A stretch of DNA of 64,000 nucleotides from Ulota crispa (GCA_963920765.1 OY987249.1:1676501-1740500); one strand, 5' to 3'. Positions 1-12,711 are shown, numbered from the stretch's first letter. Notes: generated by a model from the sequence alone, not told the origin. A program made the numbers and translations.

Positions 1-430
1 TAGGTAGTATTTTGCAAGGAAATGTGGCACGGCATACACTGTTTTATTAACCACACTAATTTATGCATCTTGATATGCATTTTGTTAATCAATGTGTGAT
101 ATTAATGTTTTGATGAAAAATAGTGAGTGATAGTAGTAGATTATATATTAACAGCTGTATAAAAGTTCATCCTTCCATACAAATAGTGATTTGTAAGTGT
201 GAGGCCTAACTTGATTTTGAAGTGAAATGTGCATAGATCGATGCTCAATATGTATGTAGCTCCATTAAAAGAAGTTACCAAAATTAAGAAGCCTATTGGT
301 AGAAGGAAGAAAAAAAGGAGCAAAGTTTAAAACATAGTTTGCAAATAATGCTATTTGTTGCTTTTCTATAATTACATTTTTTCCCCTTCAAAAATCTCCC
401 TAGATCAACTTACAAGGTAGACTATTTTAT
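1..430. other. AT-rich intergenic sequence, nothing recognised
   Basis: No gene, repeat pair or RNA signal was seen here. Reading frames are short and of random composition. Confidence 0.5.
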
Positions 431-842
431 AGGGAATTACTATAGCAACACCCTAAATTGCTAACGGGACACCCCTTTGAGCATGAAAATGTGATTTTTA
501 ATGCTGATTTTGATGAATTTTTTATTTGGATTAAAATATTTGTTTTGCCTTTATCATTCTAAGGCTATATTTTAAAAAAAAGGTGTGCTTAAATTGTCAA
601 ACTAAAAATATAGGAATTTTGAGTTACTTAAAGCAAAAATATTTTTTCAAAAAATAGTATTGGTGTAATAATATTTCAATAAAAATTTGTATTTGTCATA
701 TTTTGTTTCAAGAAAGTGATAATGTTGTGATTGAATGAATGATGGACCACTTAATAAATAAAAAATAGCACTAAATTATCAAATTTCATGCTCAAAGGGA
801 GTGTCTCGTTAACAATTTAAGGTGTTGCTGTAGTAGTTCCCT
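431..842. mobile_element. Foldback MITE, TA-flanked
   Basis: The ends AGGGAATTACTATAGCAACA and GGTGTTGCTGTAGTAGTTCC are inverted repeats, and complementarity continues inward (TTTGAGCATGAAA pairs with TTTCATGCTCAAA). Both ends abut TA, which could be a two-base target duplication. There is no coding capacity and no second copy was noticed. The superfamily is unassigned. Confidence 0.75.
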
Positions 843-2386
843 ATTTTATATTATAATTGATAGACTAGTATCATAATTTGGTACTCCTCTTTTTATTTTT
901 GCGAATTTGTAAAAGCAAGGCCTCAAATTGATTTACCCAGAAATCTCAATTCCTACCTTCTAGACAATTGACCCTTTGCAAATCAAGAGAAGAAAGTATT
1001 GTCATTTCGTGATAGCAAATTTCTATTTGTTGCAAAATAAGAATCATGATAGTAATGATGATATCAACAACATCATCAATAACAATATGTATGTGTCAAA
1101 GTAATAAGATGGTAATATTTCAACCTACACTGGTTTCAATGTTTTGTAAATAATATCACATGGACACACTCTAATAGGATGCATAAAAAAAATATCGTGT
1201 TTATAAATATAGGTGAAACTTGTAAGACATAGAAGAACTAATTTCTCTTCAACTAAAAGCAAGCAAATTCATCAAAAGTGTGGCATTTTTCATTGACAAA
1301 AAATAAATTTTGTACTACTTATCATCTAAAGATTTTCATATTTTTCATGCATTAGAAATTTTAGTTTGCATGCAATAGTATGGTCCAATAACAAAAAGTT
1401 TTAATTGCACATGGCATATTAACCTTTAAACTTTTCAGCTATTTTCAAGGTGTTTGGGTCTTGATTTTGTAAGTTATGAAAGGGTGAAGCTTGAAGTACA
1501 ATGAGTCATTTTTAAGCCAAAGTAACCATAAAATCTTGTAGAAAGCCAAGTCCTTATCATTTCTACAAAGTTTGGTTTCAATCCAAGGGTTAGATTGGAA
1601 GATTATAACAAAAATGTAAAGGGTACTACAAGGAAACCAATATTTTGGAGTAGTTCAAATTGTGCTTTGATTGGCTCTTTTGGACACATAACATATTAAA
1701 AAGTTGGTGTCTTACGCTCATTCTCAAGGCAATCAAGTTCCACATGCATAGAAACAAGTCTTGTATTTTGAGGATAAAAAATGAGTGAGAAAATGGTCTT
1801 GCAATAGTGACCATTTCCACCCTTTAATTTCAAAATTTGTGAGTAAAATAGAAGATTTTCACAAATCTTGGGCCAAAATTTAACATTACATCTCCAAGAC
1901 CACCCATGGTTTGAATTTTTTGGTAAATTCAATAGTAACTCTTTTTCTAAATTTGAAAACACCACTACAAAACTAATTTGTTTCTCCTTCAAATGAGTCA
2001 AAGTTCAAGTGACTCTTTACATTCCTAAGTTCATAAATGACTGTCTTAAAAAACGATTGACCCATTTTGGGTTGTTGGAAAATTTAAGGGTTAAAGAACC
2101 AGAGTTTGTAGTTCTCAACAAGGAATCAACCCTAGTCATTTTGGCTATTTTGAGTAATTACTATTTTCTTTCTATAATAGAACGGGGTGTTTGTATGTAT
2201 ATATTAGTTAAGAGGGGGTTGCATGATAAAATTGCACATGGGCCATGGGGGGCATGCATGGGGCCATGACAGGGTGATAATAATAATCATAAAAAGTTCC
2301 CAGATTGATATCTCACATGTAACACATTAAAAAAACAATCAAAATAAGCCTCACCTACCACACATTAAAAAAAAATGATTAAAAAA
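843..2386. other. AT-rich intergenic sequence, nothing recognised
   Basis: Open frames near 1696-2001 (minus) and 2009-2269 (plus) show no family motif and look like chance frames. No inverted repeat pair was found. Confidence 0.45.
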
Positions 2387-2796
2387 GGGAATTGATATGT
2401 GCACACCAGAGATTGATATTTGCACACCACCTTGGGAGGTAAATTGTAGATTTCTACCATCAAAAATCTGAATTTGAGAATTTTGAATTCCGATTTGGAC
2501 TTAGAGACCATGGTTAACTGTAGAACCATTAAAAAGTTTGCAATTGAACAACACCCAATGAAAAAGCTTATTTTTTTTTACAAACAAAAATAAAAGTAAC
2601 ACTTTTTCCCCTAGCTAAGCTTTTTCACTGAGTGTTGTTTAATTGCAACTTTTTTTATGGTTCTAGAGTAAACCATGATCTCTAACTCCAACTCTGAATT
2701 CAAAATTCTCAAATTCAGCTTTTTGATGGTAGAAATCTACAATTTACCTCCTAGGGTGTGCAAATATCAACCCCCAGTGTGCACATATCAATTCCC
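2387..2796. mobile_element. MULE-like MITE, family GGGAATTGATAT (copy 1)
   Basis: This is a foldback element with ends GGGAATTGATATGTGCACAC and GTGCACATATCAATTCCC. The arms pair through most of the element, and the centre has a poly(A/T)-rich turn. It is flanked on both sides by TTAAAAAA, a probable 8-9 base target duplication. Other copies lie at 20466-20882, 44913-46151, 49499-49946 and 50469-50856. The long duplications and long inverted repeats fit a Mutator-like origin. Confidence 0.85.
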
Positions 2797-3921
2797 TTAA
2801 AAAAACAGTTAGCATCACTTGTTACAAAAACCATTAAAGAAAGCAAAAAATGATTAAAATAAGCGACAACATGACGTGATTAAGCAAGCAAGAAAAAATT
2901 AAAATAAACAAAACAATAAGCAAGATTACAATAAACGATTAAAATAAACAACAAACAAATCATGATTAAAGTCTTCACTCTCAACTTATGTGTTTGGAGT
3001 GGGCGTGAAGGGTGCACGGATCCACTAGTAGCTTAATAAAAATCCTCTAATTTCATTTTTTGCTTCCAAAAGCTCATTGTGCAGAGACCAATATATTGGG
3101 ATGTCTTTTGCAAGTCATGATTTTGTGGCTACAAAATCTCAATGTAAACTTTTCAACATACGTTCATTTATCTTCTTGTGTATATAAACAACTTTCAAAA
3201 TAAAAATGAATGGATACCTTACCTTATAATTTATTTCGTATAAGGAGAACTGTAGTTTCCAATTACAATTTATTTCAAAATTTTACATAACTACACATGT
3301 ATTGATCACAATATCAACAGGCAAGTCAAAGTAAATGTTTGCAATAATGACTATAGGTAGAATATTTCACAGTTGTCACACTTAATTCTAATTCCTAATT
3401 GTTATTACATTTTTGTTTGAATGATGAACAACTTCAAAGACACACATGTTGTGTACAAAGACTCCTATTTTCTTGTCATTCCAATAATTTGTAAATCTTC
3501 ATGATTTTTTTTCATTATTATACACCATGGTTTTTTTAAGCTCTTTTCCACAAGGGTCGTGTTCTTCAAAAGCAAACACATTTAAAAACAGACATTTTCA
3601 GTACAAAAAACGATCTTCATAAAACAAAGATCCTAATAATCTCAAAAAATCGAGCTTATTCCATATTCAAGATTTTGAATTTATGTAAAATAATAATTAA
3701 AATGTCCATTCTATACAGTACAATAACCATTTCAAAAGACTCATAAACTTCATTAATAAAGATGAATGATTGTGAAAACAGCTCCATAGGTTATGGTTAT
3801 TACCCTTCGTTAGAAAACATCATTACACTACTCTCATAACACTTTATGATGCATTATGTTTTGAAAACGGCTATCATTGAACCCAATTTGCTAAACAAAT
3901 ATCAGCTACAATTATCTTAAC
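2797..3921. other. AT-rich intergenic sequence, nothing recognised
   Basis: There is low-complexity A/T-rich sequence with repeated GATTAAAATAAGC-like motifs just after the preceding element. No gene or clear repeat pair was seen. Confidence 0.4.
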
Positions 3922-3923
3922 TA

Positions 3924-4237
3924 CACCAAATAGTGCATTTGGGTTGCCCCATACTAATTTCTTGACGTTTCACACTATTCAAATATTTTATCATAACAAT
4001 AGTAACTTTTGTTAATATTTATAGCAATAAAAAATGGAGGAAGTCAATAGAAGTTAAATGTAGCAAAAAATGCAAAAGTCAACAAGTAGAGAAACTTGAA
4101 CTTTGGACATAACCAAGAGTTATTGTAGCATAAAGAAAGTTGCATGCCCCTCCAGGTGACCAAGGGTGAGTCATGAGGTAACTTTGTCAAGGTAAGGCAA
4201 CCCAACTGTTAAGGCAACCTAAATGCACTATTTGGTG
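3924..4237. mobile_element. TA-flanked MITE, family CACCAAATAGTGCATTTAGG (best copy)
   Basis: The ends CACCAAATAGTGCATTTGGG and GCAACCTAAATGCACTATTT...GGTG are inverted repeats flanked by TA on both sides. The internal motifs TTTCTTGACRTTTCACACTAT and TCATGAGGTAACTT recur in every copy. Other copies are at about 6655-6865, 30974-32305, 32308-32596, 32595-33648 and 36248-36552. The TA duplication suggests the Tc1/mariner supergroup, but no transposase is present to prove it. Confidence 0.85.
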
Positions 4238-4828
4238 TACAGTATTTACGAGACTATTTATTCTATAGACTAGTTTGATATTACAACATACAAAAACAAT
4301 TCTAATATTATTTCATCTTTTGTTAGTTTATGTACACATAACAATTTCTTGAATATAAATATTACAAGTTTAACCCCTAAAGTTCTTTTGTGTTTAGAGG
4401 CCCAAAACTGCTTCAAAATACTAGTCCCCAAAGCAAGGTCAAAATCTTCATTGAAACTTACATTTTAACAAATCCAACCGCAGGATCCCTTGGTTGACTT
4501 GCACAAGTACATTGTCCCAAAATTTTAGAATGAACATCCACACCAATTGCAAGATTGATGTGCCTAAACTTCAAAATGTAGGCTTTTCTAATCCTTCTAG
4601 AAGGTGAAGTTTTGTTTTTCAAACTTTTAAGAGAAAAACATGTATGTTGTATTTCTTAGGCAATTTTGACAATATGTTGGAAAATGGGTTGAAAGCATAT
4701 ATATAAAAAGTTAACCAAAAAAAATTTTGGATTCATTTTTACAAAAATTGTACAGTGAAAGGTATTGATGAATGAAAAATATAACTAATATGCTAATAAG
4801 TTTTAGAAGAATTTGAAAATTGTTAATC

Positions 4829-5557
4829 GGGTGATTGCAAGAAACACTTCACAGTTTTGGCTCAAACACTAATAGTACTTGTAGTACTAGTAGTACTACC
4901 GAGCTTTTGGAATAATTTTTTAAAGATAAAATAAAATATGGAAAATTTGTAAAGCACTTAAAATAGCATACTTGTGAAAATTCAGATCTAAATTTTTTTT
5001 ATTCTAAAAATTATGCACAAAACAAAATCACCAACAAAAAGCCAATTTCTTTCTTGCTTTTTAGAAAATAGTAAAATAATTCAAAAAAAAAAAAAAAAAA
5101 TTAGCCATTTGAGAACCCATTAAACACATTCACATGGTACAATTGCTTTGTTGAGGAATTTTTTTGTATTTTGCCAATGAAGGGAGATAGGATGCCCACT
5201 TTGAGACAATGTAGATGCCATGGATTTTATAATTTTTCAAAATCCTTCTACAAATGTGTGTAAGTATGCTCCATAAACAATATCCCTCATTTATAGCCCT
5301 AGAAATGCTTTTTTGGACCCAAAAGAGTAAAAAAAGCCCTAAAATGGCCAAGGTAGACACCTATTTGGGGGCTATTTAAAAATAGTAAAATAACTTCAAA
5401 AAAACTGCAGAAATTATAGAAGGTTTGTAACTATGACATGTACCTTCCTTTGAAATTTCAGCTCAAAAGAACTTGCTGCGCAAAAGTTACAAGCCAAAAA
5501 GCACTTGCAGGAGGTGAAGGGGACAAGAAATAGTACAAGTGTTTCTTGCAATCACCC
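4829..5557. mobile_element. MITE, family GGGTGATTGCAAGAAACAC (copy 1)
   Basis: The terminal inverted repeats are GGGTGATTGCAAGAAACAC and GTGTTTCTTGCAATCACCC, a perfect 19-base match. A second copy (45213-46034) is nested in another element. The two copies share internal stretches such as GGGAGATAGGATGCCCACTT. Target duplication is unclear at this copy. It is non-coding. Confidence 0.85.
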
Positions 5558-5869
5558 AATCCCAATGGTGAGAATGCTCTAACAAACAATTAGAAACTTT
5601 GATTTTCATTTTCATTTGAAAATTTTCAAAATTGAGATTAAAAGATAACTTTATATGTTTTTTCTACCATCTTCCTACCTTCATTGCCCGCAAAATAAAA
5701 CTCCTTCTAACTCTTACCTCATTATTTGGAATTGAGTGAATCAATATTTTATGAGTAGGTATCAATCTATACAATTCTATAAATATAAAAACAAAAAAGT
5801 AAGAATATATTTGTTGCTGCCCAGTTTGACATTGAAATTGAAACAACCTTATAACTTTTGCATTAGTTA

Positions 5870-6018
5870 TTGGAATGAAATGAAATAAAGCTTCACATGT
5901 AGATTATGATGAGTAGCATCCATCCTAAAAAATTCATGAAAAACTTCCAAATTATGAATCAATAGAGCCTGCCCAAATTCTCATAAAGCCCAAAGTGGGC
6001 TCCTTGGTCCTTTAGGGG
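5870..6018 (+). mobile_element. Right-end remnant of TTAA-flanked family
   Basis: The right terminus GGTCCTTTAGGGG is followed by TTAA and preceded by the family's typical CCCAAA...GGGCTCCTT stretch. The left end is missing, so this is a truncated copy. Confidence 0.6.
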
Positions 6019-6654
6019 TTAAAGTCAATACTAGAAGATATTGGGTGGATGCATGGTTGGTTGGACCAAAATGCATGTCCCATTCAATTTTCAAGAACAT
6101 GTTTTGATTGCATGGCTTATTTCTTATAGAAGAAAGAGCTTAGAAACATCCTAAATTAGTGAATATATTCTATACTTGTACAAAATTTGTAATCAATGTT
6201 TATTAAAATTGATAATATAAAAAATAAGGGACTTTTCAATGAATATATTTGGACTGTCCCATTCACAACATCCTATGAAAATGATAGACATAATGTATCA
6301 AGTTAGCTATAATGCGTACCTAGGGACTACATATGTGATTTAGCATCTTTTAAGTATTTCAAAAACATGCTATAATTTTAGAGAAGTGATATACAATAAA
6401 AGCTATGGACTTTTTAGTGCCCAAATTAAGGTTGAATGTTTAAGCGGCAATATCTTAATGATTTTAACATTTTTTTAGTTAATTTTTTTCCCTTTGCAAA
6501 AGCCTTCCTAATGGCTACATGGGCTTGGGTGTTTTTTTTTATATATATAATGTAAATATTTTTATAAAGGAAAACAAACACTTTGTGATCCATACTCGCA
6601 AAAATCTCAAAATTGTGGACTTTTTATGAGGTTTTATTCACCATTTTTGGTCCA

Positions 6655-6865
6655 CTTGACCATGCAAATGCCCTAATGTAAAGGTTGTCTTGACAATTAG
6701 GTTGCCTAACTTAAGAAAGTTACCTCGTGATTCATTGCTTGATCACTTGGAAGCACATGCACCATAGTAACAAGAATTGATGAAAATTACTATAATACCA
6801 ATAAGTATTTACACAGTGAAAAATGTCAAGAAATTAGTGGGAGGCAACCTAAACGCAATAATCAG
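6655..6865 (-). mobile_element. Degenerate CACC-ended MITE copy
   Basis: It holds the family internal motifs on the minus strand: GGTTGCCTAACTT, TACCTCGTGATTCAT, GTCAAGAAATTAGTG and GGCAACCTAAACGC. The terminal bases are not well preserved. Compare with 3924-4237. Confidence 0.55.
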
Positions 6866-7666
6866 CATAGAAAATTTAACAACATGAAAAGGATCATAAC
6901 AACCCTAAGAATGTTAACAATCAAAGCCAACCAACTCATTCAAAGACGAATCAAAACATAAAAAACACAATGTACCCATCGGTTGTCTTATTTGGGTTAC
7001 GAATTTTAATAGCTGCATGTAAATTAACATTTGCATGGACCATAAAGTAACACACCCCCATTCCAGGAGCTTAATATTTGCAAATACTTTTTTTTTTGTT
7101 AGAAGAGTACCGCATAGAGCATCTTCAATCCAACTGGTATGTCAACTTTGTGACAGTATTTTGCAGTGGGTCTTACCTTGAGATTTGCAAACCTGGTCCG
7201 CTGTATGTTGCATGTGAAAATTGATTTTAAAGGGGACAACAAAACTTGGGCTACATTTGATAGTTTTAATCATTGTCAAAGAGTCCATCAAATTTTTCCA
7301 CAAATATTGTTGTTAATCCCTAAACGTTGAGGAGGACAAAAAACATCCTCCGGCTCTGTAAAAAGATTTTGTGATTTAGAAAAATGTTGTTTTTCATCTA
7401 ATTTTCTTCAGAAGTGACCATAAACACATGGTCCATCTTGGAAGACAAAAAGTTACCTCTTAAGATGTTTTTGTTTTTTTTGTAACCCAATTGTGATAAG
7501 ATTCAAAAACATGGTGTTAGCTCCCAAGCTGCCCTTCTTGCAATTTTCATGAGAGCACCATGCATTGTTGACTTTTTCAACTTTTTGAAGCAATCCTATT
7601 GGTGCCCATGTGCAAAACATTGTAGATTGCTATAGGCAGGGCAAGCCATGGCAATCCATTTGTCCT
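6866..7666. other. Intergenic sequence, nothing recognised
   Basis: No convincing coding frame or paired repeat was seen. The motif GAGCATCTTCAATCCAACTGG near 7117 resembles a MITE terminus, but no partner end was found nearby. Confidence 0.4.
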
Positions 7667-7670
7667 TTAA

Positions 7671-8074
7671 CCCCTGAGTGCCCAAGGGGCCAAAATATGG
7701 CCTCTCTGTTTTGAAAATTATCCACAGTTGACTCTCATCTTCTTCTTAATGGTAAAGTCAAAGGACTTGTACTTTTTCATGTACTTTCAAGCATGTGTCT
7801 ACTACCACTCAAAAAAATTTCAAGCTATTTAACTCTATTTAGGTAATACTTTTATTGGACTAAGGGCCTTCTTCCATGTAAGGGGGGGTGGCCGGTCATT
7901 CTGAAAATACCCCACCAATAATCGGTCGGATGGGGTTCCAATTTTTTTGGACACCTATCCGACCAATTATCGATGGGGTATTTCAAGAATGACCGGCCAC
8001 CCCCCTTGCATGGAAGGAGGCCCTAAATACACAAGGGTATGGATTTGAGTGAATATGACTTGGGCGCTCGGGGG
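7671..8074. mobile_element. TTAA-flanked MITE (subfamily CCCCTGAGTGCCC), with nested insertion
   Basis: The ends CCCCTGAGTGCCC and GGGCGCTCGGGGG are inverted repeats, and each abuts TTAA. A second MITE (7864-8023) lies inside. Without it the element is about 240 bases, close to the size of its relative at 12468-12711. The TTAA target plus CCC...GGG termini fit piggyBac-type elements. Confidence 0.8.
7864..8023. mobile_element. TAA-flanked MITE (GGGCCTTCTTCCATG), PIF/Harbinger-like
   Basis: This is an almost complete palindrome. The arms GGGCCTTCTTCCATGTAAGG and CATGGAAGGAGGCCC continue inward as GGCCGGTCATTCT / AGAATGACCGGCC. It is flanked by TAA on both sides, a typical three-base Harbinger/Tourist target duplication. 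The related copy is 12005-12166. It is inserted inside 7671-8074. Confidence 0.85.
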
Positions 8075-8163
8075 TTAAGGGTTAAAAAAATGATAACTAC
8101 TTTGCAAGTCAAGAATATAGATTTTGTCAAAAAGACTTTCTACACAAAATAGTTTTGTGATTG

Positions 8164-8205
8164 CCCATTACCAAACCCCGATGTAGGATTGGGGTTTGGT
8201 AACAG
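8164..8205. repeat. Short hairpin
   Basis: GCCCATTACCAAACCCC pairs with GGGGTTTGGTAACAGGC across an eight-base loop. It may be a tiny MITE core. No function can be assigned. Confidence 0.4.
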
Positions 8206-9079
8206 GCAAAGGATACCCTCACTTGTGAGTTGGGACACCTTGACCCTTGTCTAGCAATTAAGCTCAATATAAATCATCCATCGTACTAATTTGCAGCATC
8301 AAATATTTCTATGTTTGATTGCAGTGTACACGTAAAGGGGTTTGAAGAATCATTTAATTTTTGCCCAAGAATCAATTGATTCCCCGTGTGCTTATTTTTA
8401 CTGTGAACGGACATATATGTCTAGCCGATGTCCACATTTATTGGTTCTTTCTGTGATGCTTGGGGTTGTCCCACCCGACTTTAAAATTTTCATGACAATG
8501 TTACATTCTCTGTGGACTTTTAATCCAACATGGAAAGGTTGCAAGACCTACTCTCTCCATTCCCAATCTCGCACTGTTTATGCACTACCGGTTTCTCTAC
8601 CGATAATATATTTTGTCTACATAATTCGGACATTTTCACTTTTTTTTGTAGTAACTTCTCCAATATACGTAAATATTTACTAGTGGAAGAGAACTCCTTG
8701 TTCGTATAGACAACTATCGTATTTCAGAACAAGACGTTTGCATTACCAATTAGAGTTACTACAACAAAGTTCTCACGGAAAGTTCTGCATTTTTTTCTAA
8801 CGATTTGACAAGTATTTGGTGACAGAGGATGCATATTTGTAGATCCCAAATCTTATCCTATTCATTCACACGTTGGCAAGTAAGGAGTAAAAAAAATGCT
8901 CATACAGAAAAACTCAAAAAGTATTTTCATTAATACCACACCAAAGTTGTCATCATACATTGATATTACAACCAAAGATACATAACCAAACTTACTCTAA
9001 ACTCTCTATTTTTTTCAGTGCCGAATAGTTTCTGAGTCACGACCTTCAGATATTGACACAGTTTGTGAGTACTTGAGGT
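8206..9079. other. Spacer and probable 3' flank of the HdeD-like gene
   Basis: A 113-codon frame at 8342-8683 (plus) has no recognisable domain and hydrophobic, random-looking composition. It was not called. The segment nearest 9079 would carry the 3' untranslated region of the minus-strand gene. Confidence 0.4.
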
Positions 9080-11012
9080 TTAGACAACGCCGTGTTGGGC
9101 CAATAGGGGCTGATGCGTTTCCTTGGCGTGTGATCCCAGGCGAGCCATGAAGGCAATGAGCAAAAGCGATATTCCTGTGAAGATCAAATCACCTCCGATG
9201 AAGACGCCCAACAGCTTGAGACTCTCCTTGAACATCCACGAGCTGAACGCCAGCACCACAAATGCAAGGATCACGGACACCAGGCCGCTGGTCAACACAG
9301 CCGGCCACGTGACCAGTGACCGCACTTGGCATGCCATCAGCAGTTTCAACACACCCTGATCACCAACCACCATTCAATCAGAACCCAAATAACAACCTCT
9401 GACACTGAATATCCAATGCCACTAAAAACAAGTTCATATTTGTTGTTAGGATATGTTCATACTTTGATACTTGTAATATGAATCCAATCTAAAGGTATGT
9501 CCAAATGCATCAACTTATCCTTAGCTATTACTATTAACAGCAAGTGTGAACATACCCTAAGCATATGTGCATTGAACGTACATACACTAGTTCAAGCATG
9601 ATACATATACCATTATAAATATATGCTACAGGAGTATACGAAAGTACAAGTTTGAACATTAAGGTTAATCCACACGTTGTATTAGATACTGACTCCCGAA
9701 CATGACAATGACTCCTATTGACGAGACTCTATACACAACAGCGATTCGTTTATTCCAATCAACACTAGTTTAATATTTAACTGGCATGTGAGGTGTATGG
9801 ACAACTTGTATAATACTGTTAATAATCGTTCATTTACTCATGGAGACTATAGATTCAATGCTCAGTCTTAACTGTTATTATTTCAACTCGATTGAAATTT
9901 TTTTGATGTTTCAAATTCAAATATGTTATAACTTTTTTATTAAATATAAACTAATTCAAGTCGCTTTAGAAGTGGTAGCTGCTTGCACACATCATTTTAG
10001 GAAGTAGTAAACGACATATTAAATAATATAGGAATATTTTACTTACATGAATGAGGAACCAGCCACAGACGATGAAGACGAGTGCGCGGGAGTTAGGAAC
10101 CGGCTGCAACAGCATCCATAGACCAACGGACAAGTGTAAAGCGCCCAGTAGAAGGAAGGCTGTAGTGCCGGGTGCACCGCACACGAGGAAGAATTGGAGA
10201 AGAGTGATAGCCCCACCCGCCACCAGCAACCATGCGATCATCTGGTCCAAAGGCCATCCCTTGAAGAACAGGGGGAACAAAATGGCTACCACTCCAACGA
10301 TACCGAATACGGCACCATAGACGGTGTAGTACAGCGACAACCTGTCCAAATGCTCATCTGCTACCTGAGACACCATAAGAATATCACCACCAAGTCAGAT
10401 AAGAACAAATTTTTCCACATCGTGGCCAAGTACAAATTAAATTTAACACAATAACAGTTTATAATTCAGCATGGAACGATATTGTACATAGAATTTTACA
10501 TGAAAAGCAGGAATAAATTCTATGATTGATCAACTGCTAGCTACTCTGACAACTTAAAATTTAAATTCATACTAAAGTAGGGACTTGCAATTAGAACCAA
10601 TGATGATTCAAAAGCTTCTCGTTGTAAACATAGTACACACATTGACTAACCAGAAGCACACCACCTCAGCATCTAATAAAATAGCGACATTAGACTCATT
10701 ACCAAATGAACATTACATCTATAGCGCACAAAATCCAAAAGACATTTTGAAAACGTTTGAACTGTCTCATTACTGTCAATAAGAAAAGACTTCCAGAAGT
10801 TAACCAGTCATGTAACAGAACATACAGCCGGGAGCATTATAAATTTGCCGATCCCATATATCTCAAAAAGAAAGATAAGTTTGTAGAGAGGTGCTTGCAA
10901 ATACCTGGCCAGTGAGTGGATGGATAGGAATGTTGATGTAGTATGTTCGCTCATCAGGCAAGGTCACCTCCCTCCCATCAGGAGTTGTCGCTGTATTCGC
11001 TCCGTCCGCCAT
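9080..11012 (-). CDS. HdeD/DUF308-family six-span membrane protein
   Basis: There are three exons on the minus strand: 10905-11012, 10047-10364 and 9080-9355. All junctions fall between codons and use consensus sites (CAG|GTATTT, CAT|GTAAGT; acceptors TCTCAG and ATCAG). The product is 233 residues. Residues 1-46 are hydrophilic and start MADGANTATTPDGREV. Six hydrophobic spans follow at about 48-70, 77-98, 103-122, 129-150, 161-180 and 188-212, ending in a short cytosol-like tail. The paired-helix layout, with GxxxLxxGxxxLxxF-like spacing and motifs such as WLLVAGGAITL and LLLGALHLSVGLWML, is that of HdeD/DUF308 proteins. Bacterial HdeD is an inner-membrane acid-resistance protein; the plant role is not established, so function is left open. 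The start ATG is the first in frame after the GC-rich leader. Splicing and length look intact. Confidence 0.85.
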
Positions 11013-11720
11013 TTTTCCGCTCCTTACTCCACAGAAATCCTTACACCTCTACCTACTCAATCCACAAACAATCAATGCCATTAGAAATTACAAATCCTAC
11101 AAATCGAACAAAACCTCTCCGAGTTCAAAAAATCAAGATCACTCTCAACCATTATATTTTCAAGAAACTTCAACATTCGGAACGTTGCGAAAAAATTGTT
11201 TACTTACGAGGTAAAAACACTCAACAACAGATTCGAACGTCCTAAAAGAGGAGTGAAAGACTCACAAACTACGAGAAAAAGCTCACCGACAACAATATGC
11301 CTACAAATATTTTGAAAACCCTGAAGGATGAGGTGAAGGCGATGTAGCAAATACCGAAAGATGCTGCTGGACCAGAGGATCAGAGTCGCTGCTGCTGCGA
11401 TGGACAAAGCAAAGGAAGGCCCAGGGAAGCAATTGTAAGGGACAGAGAAAAAGAGCAAGCGGAGAGCAGACGAGGACACGTGGCAGTATCTGGTGCCACG
11501 TAGAGGCCGAGGCGCGATCTGAGGCTGCTCTGGAATCGACGCCCTGCCAGGGTGGCATTGAGTGACGGTGGAAGGGGTCAAGTGGCTGGAACTGCCAGGT
11601 GGCGGCTTCTCCGAGCAGAGCATCTGTTCCCATTACGCACATCCAAGTGGGACAAGGCTTTTGACTGCCGAGCACAATTCTTATGCATGCAATGATATTT
11701 GTTTTGGTCAATGGGCTATA
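11013..11720 (-). promoter_or_regulatory. GC-rich leader and putative promoter of the HdeD-like gene
   Basis: About 11300-11640 is far richer in G+C and CpG than its surroundings, and it ends near the start codon side of the minus-strand gene. A consensus donor (CTC|GTAAGT, minus strand, intron starting at 11207) and pyrimidine-rich sequence before an AG near 11055 suggest an intron in the 5' untranslated region. Overlapping open frames on both strands here have no domain and probably reflect base composition. Transcription start is not determinable. Confidence 0.5.
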
Positions 11721-12004
11721 TTATTTTTGTTTGTCAAGACTTTGCACCACATGATTCCCCTATTACATTTTAGGTGCCTCTCAAAAACGGGCTTTGTGGT
11801 GCAGTCCATGCACACTAAATGGGTTCGATAAGTGTATTTTTTGCAAAAAGTAAATGAGAAAGTGAAAATCAACTGTTACAGAATCAGCACTCTTGCATGC
11901 AACCTAGAGCACTCAAAAGTAGGTGTTTGTGGTGCAATCACAATCACGGGCTTGTTCAAATCTATGATGCCCCATCGTTGCCCTCAAGTATAAACAAGCA
12001 CTAA

Positions 12005-12166
12005 GGGCCTCCTTCCATGTGAAGGGGGTCATTGGCGGAGTTAAATTAAGCCCACCCATAATCAGTCAGATGGGGGTTCTAGTAACTAGAACCCCCATTT
12101 GGCTAATTATCAGTGGGCTTAATTTAATTTTGCCAATGACCCCCCCCCCCACATGAAAGGAGGCCC
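12005..12166. mobile_element. TAA-flanked MITE (GGGCCTCCTTCCATG), PIF/Harbinger-like
   Basis: This is a near-complete palindrome. GGGCCTCCTTCCATGTGA and CATGAAAGGAGGCCC form the arms, pairing inward through GATGGGGGTTCTAGT / ACTAGAACCCCCAT. Exact TAA flanks sit on both sides. It is the sister of 7864-8023. Confidence 0.88.
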
Positions 12167-12467
12167 TAAGAGTTTATCATAGAGTAAAGTTGTCGAGTTT
12201 CAATTGTGGACCTCTTATGCCAACCAATTGACAAATTTCAATTGTTCAAGATTTGGGGCTGTTAATGATTCATCCAATTCTAAAAGTTTGATGTTTGAGA
12301 TACAATTGAACAAACCTTGGCTTACATATGGTGTTGGTGCTAGGTGGTGAGGTGCGCTGAGTGGAGCGGCCATGCCAAGTGCTGTTGAAAGCCTATTTAA
12401 TCCTTTAACAACCAGCTAACTAGAATGTGGTCGACTTCTCATGTATTTTCAGAACCTTGGTTGTTAA

Positions 12468-12711
12468 CCCTCGAGCACCCAATCGACAGTATATTGTCAA
12501 TGGGCCCACAAACTTTATCTCACTTTTTCTTTTAATTTGTACGGTGAAAACAGTCATGGTTGATCCCATCAGCAAAGAAGGTAATCCTTTTTCAAATCCT
12601 GCGATCAATTTTTTTGAATGTAATTTCCAAGCTATGGTGGCCATTAAACTCCCCAGCCATTAAACTCCCCATTTTCTCTTAAATCTTAAAATAACTCTGG
12701 GCGCTCAAGGG
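12468..12711. mobile_element. TTAA-flanked MITE (subfamily CCCTCGAGCACCC)
   Basis: The ends CCCTCGAGCACCC and GGGCGCTCAAGGG are inverted repeats, each abutting TTAA. At 244 bases it is a short relative of the nested element at 7671-8074. It is non-coding. Confidence 0.8.

Noticed and set aside
8342-8683. 113-codon open frame
   Set aside because: AT-rich random composition, no domain, no splice context.
11204-11711. Overlapping open frames in the GC-rich leader
   Set aside because: High G+C makes stops rare. There is no motif, and the region sits in the leader of the HdeD-like gene.
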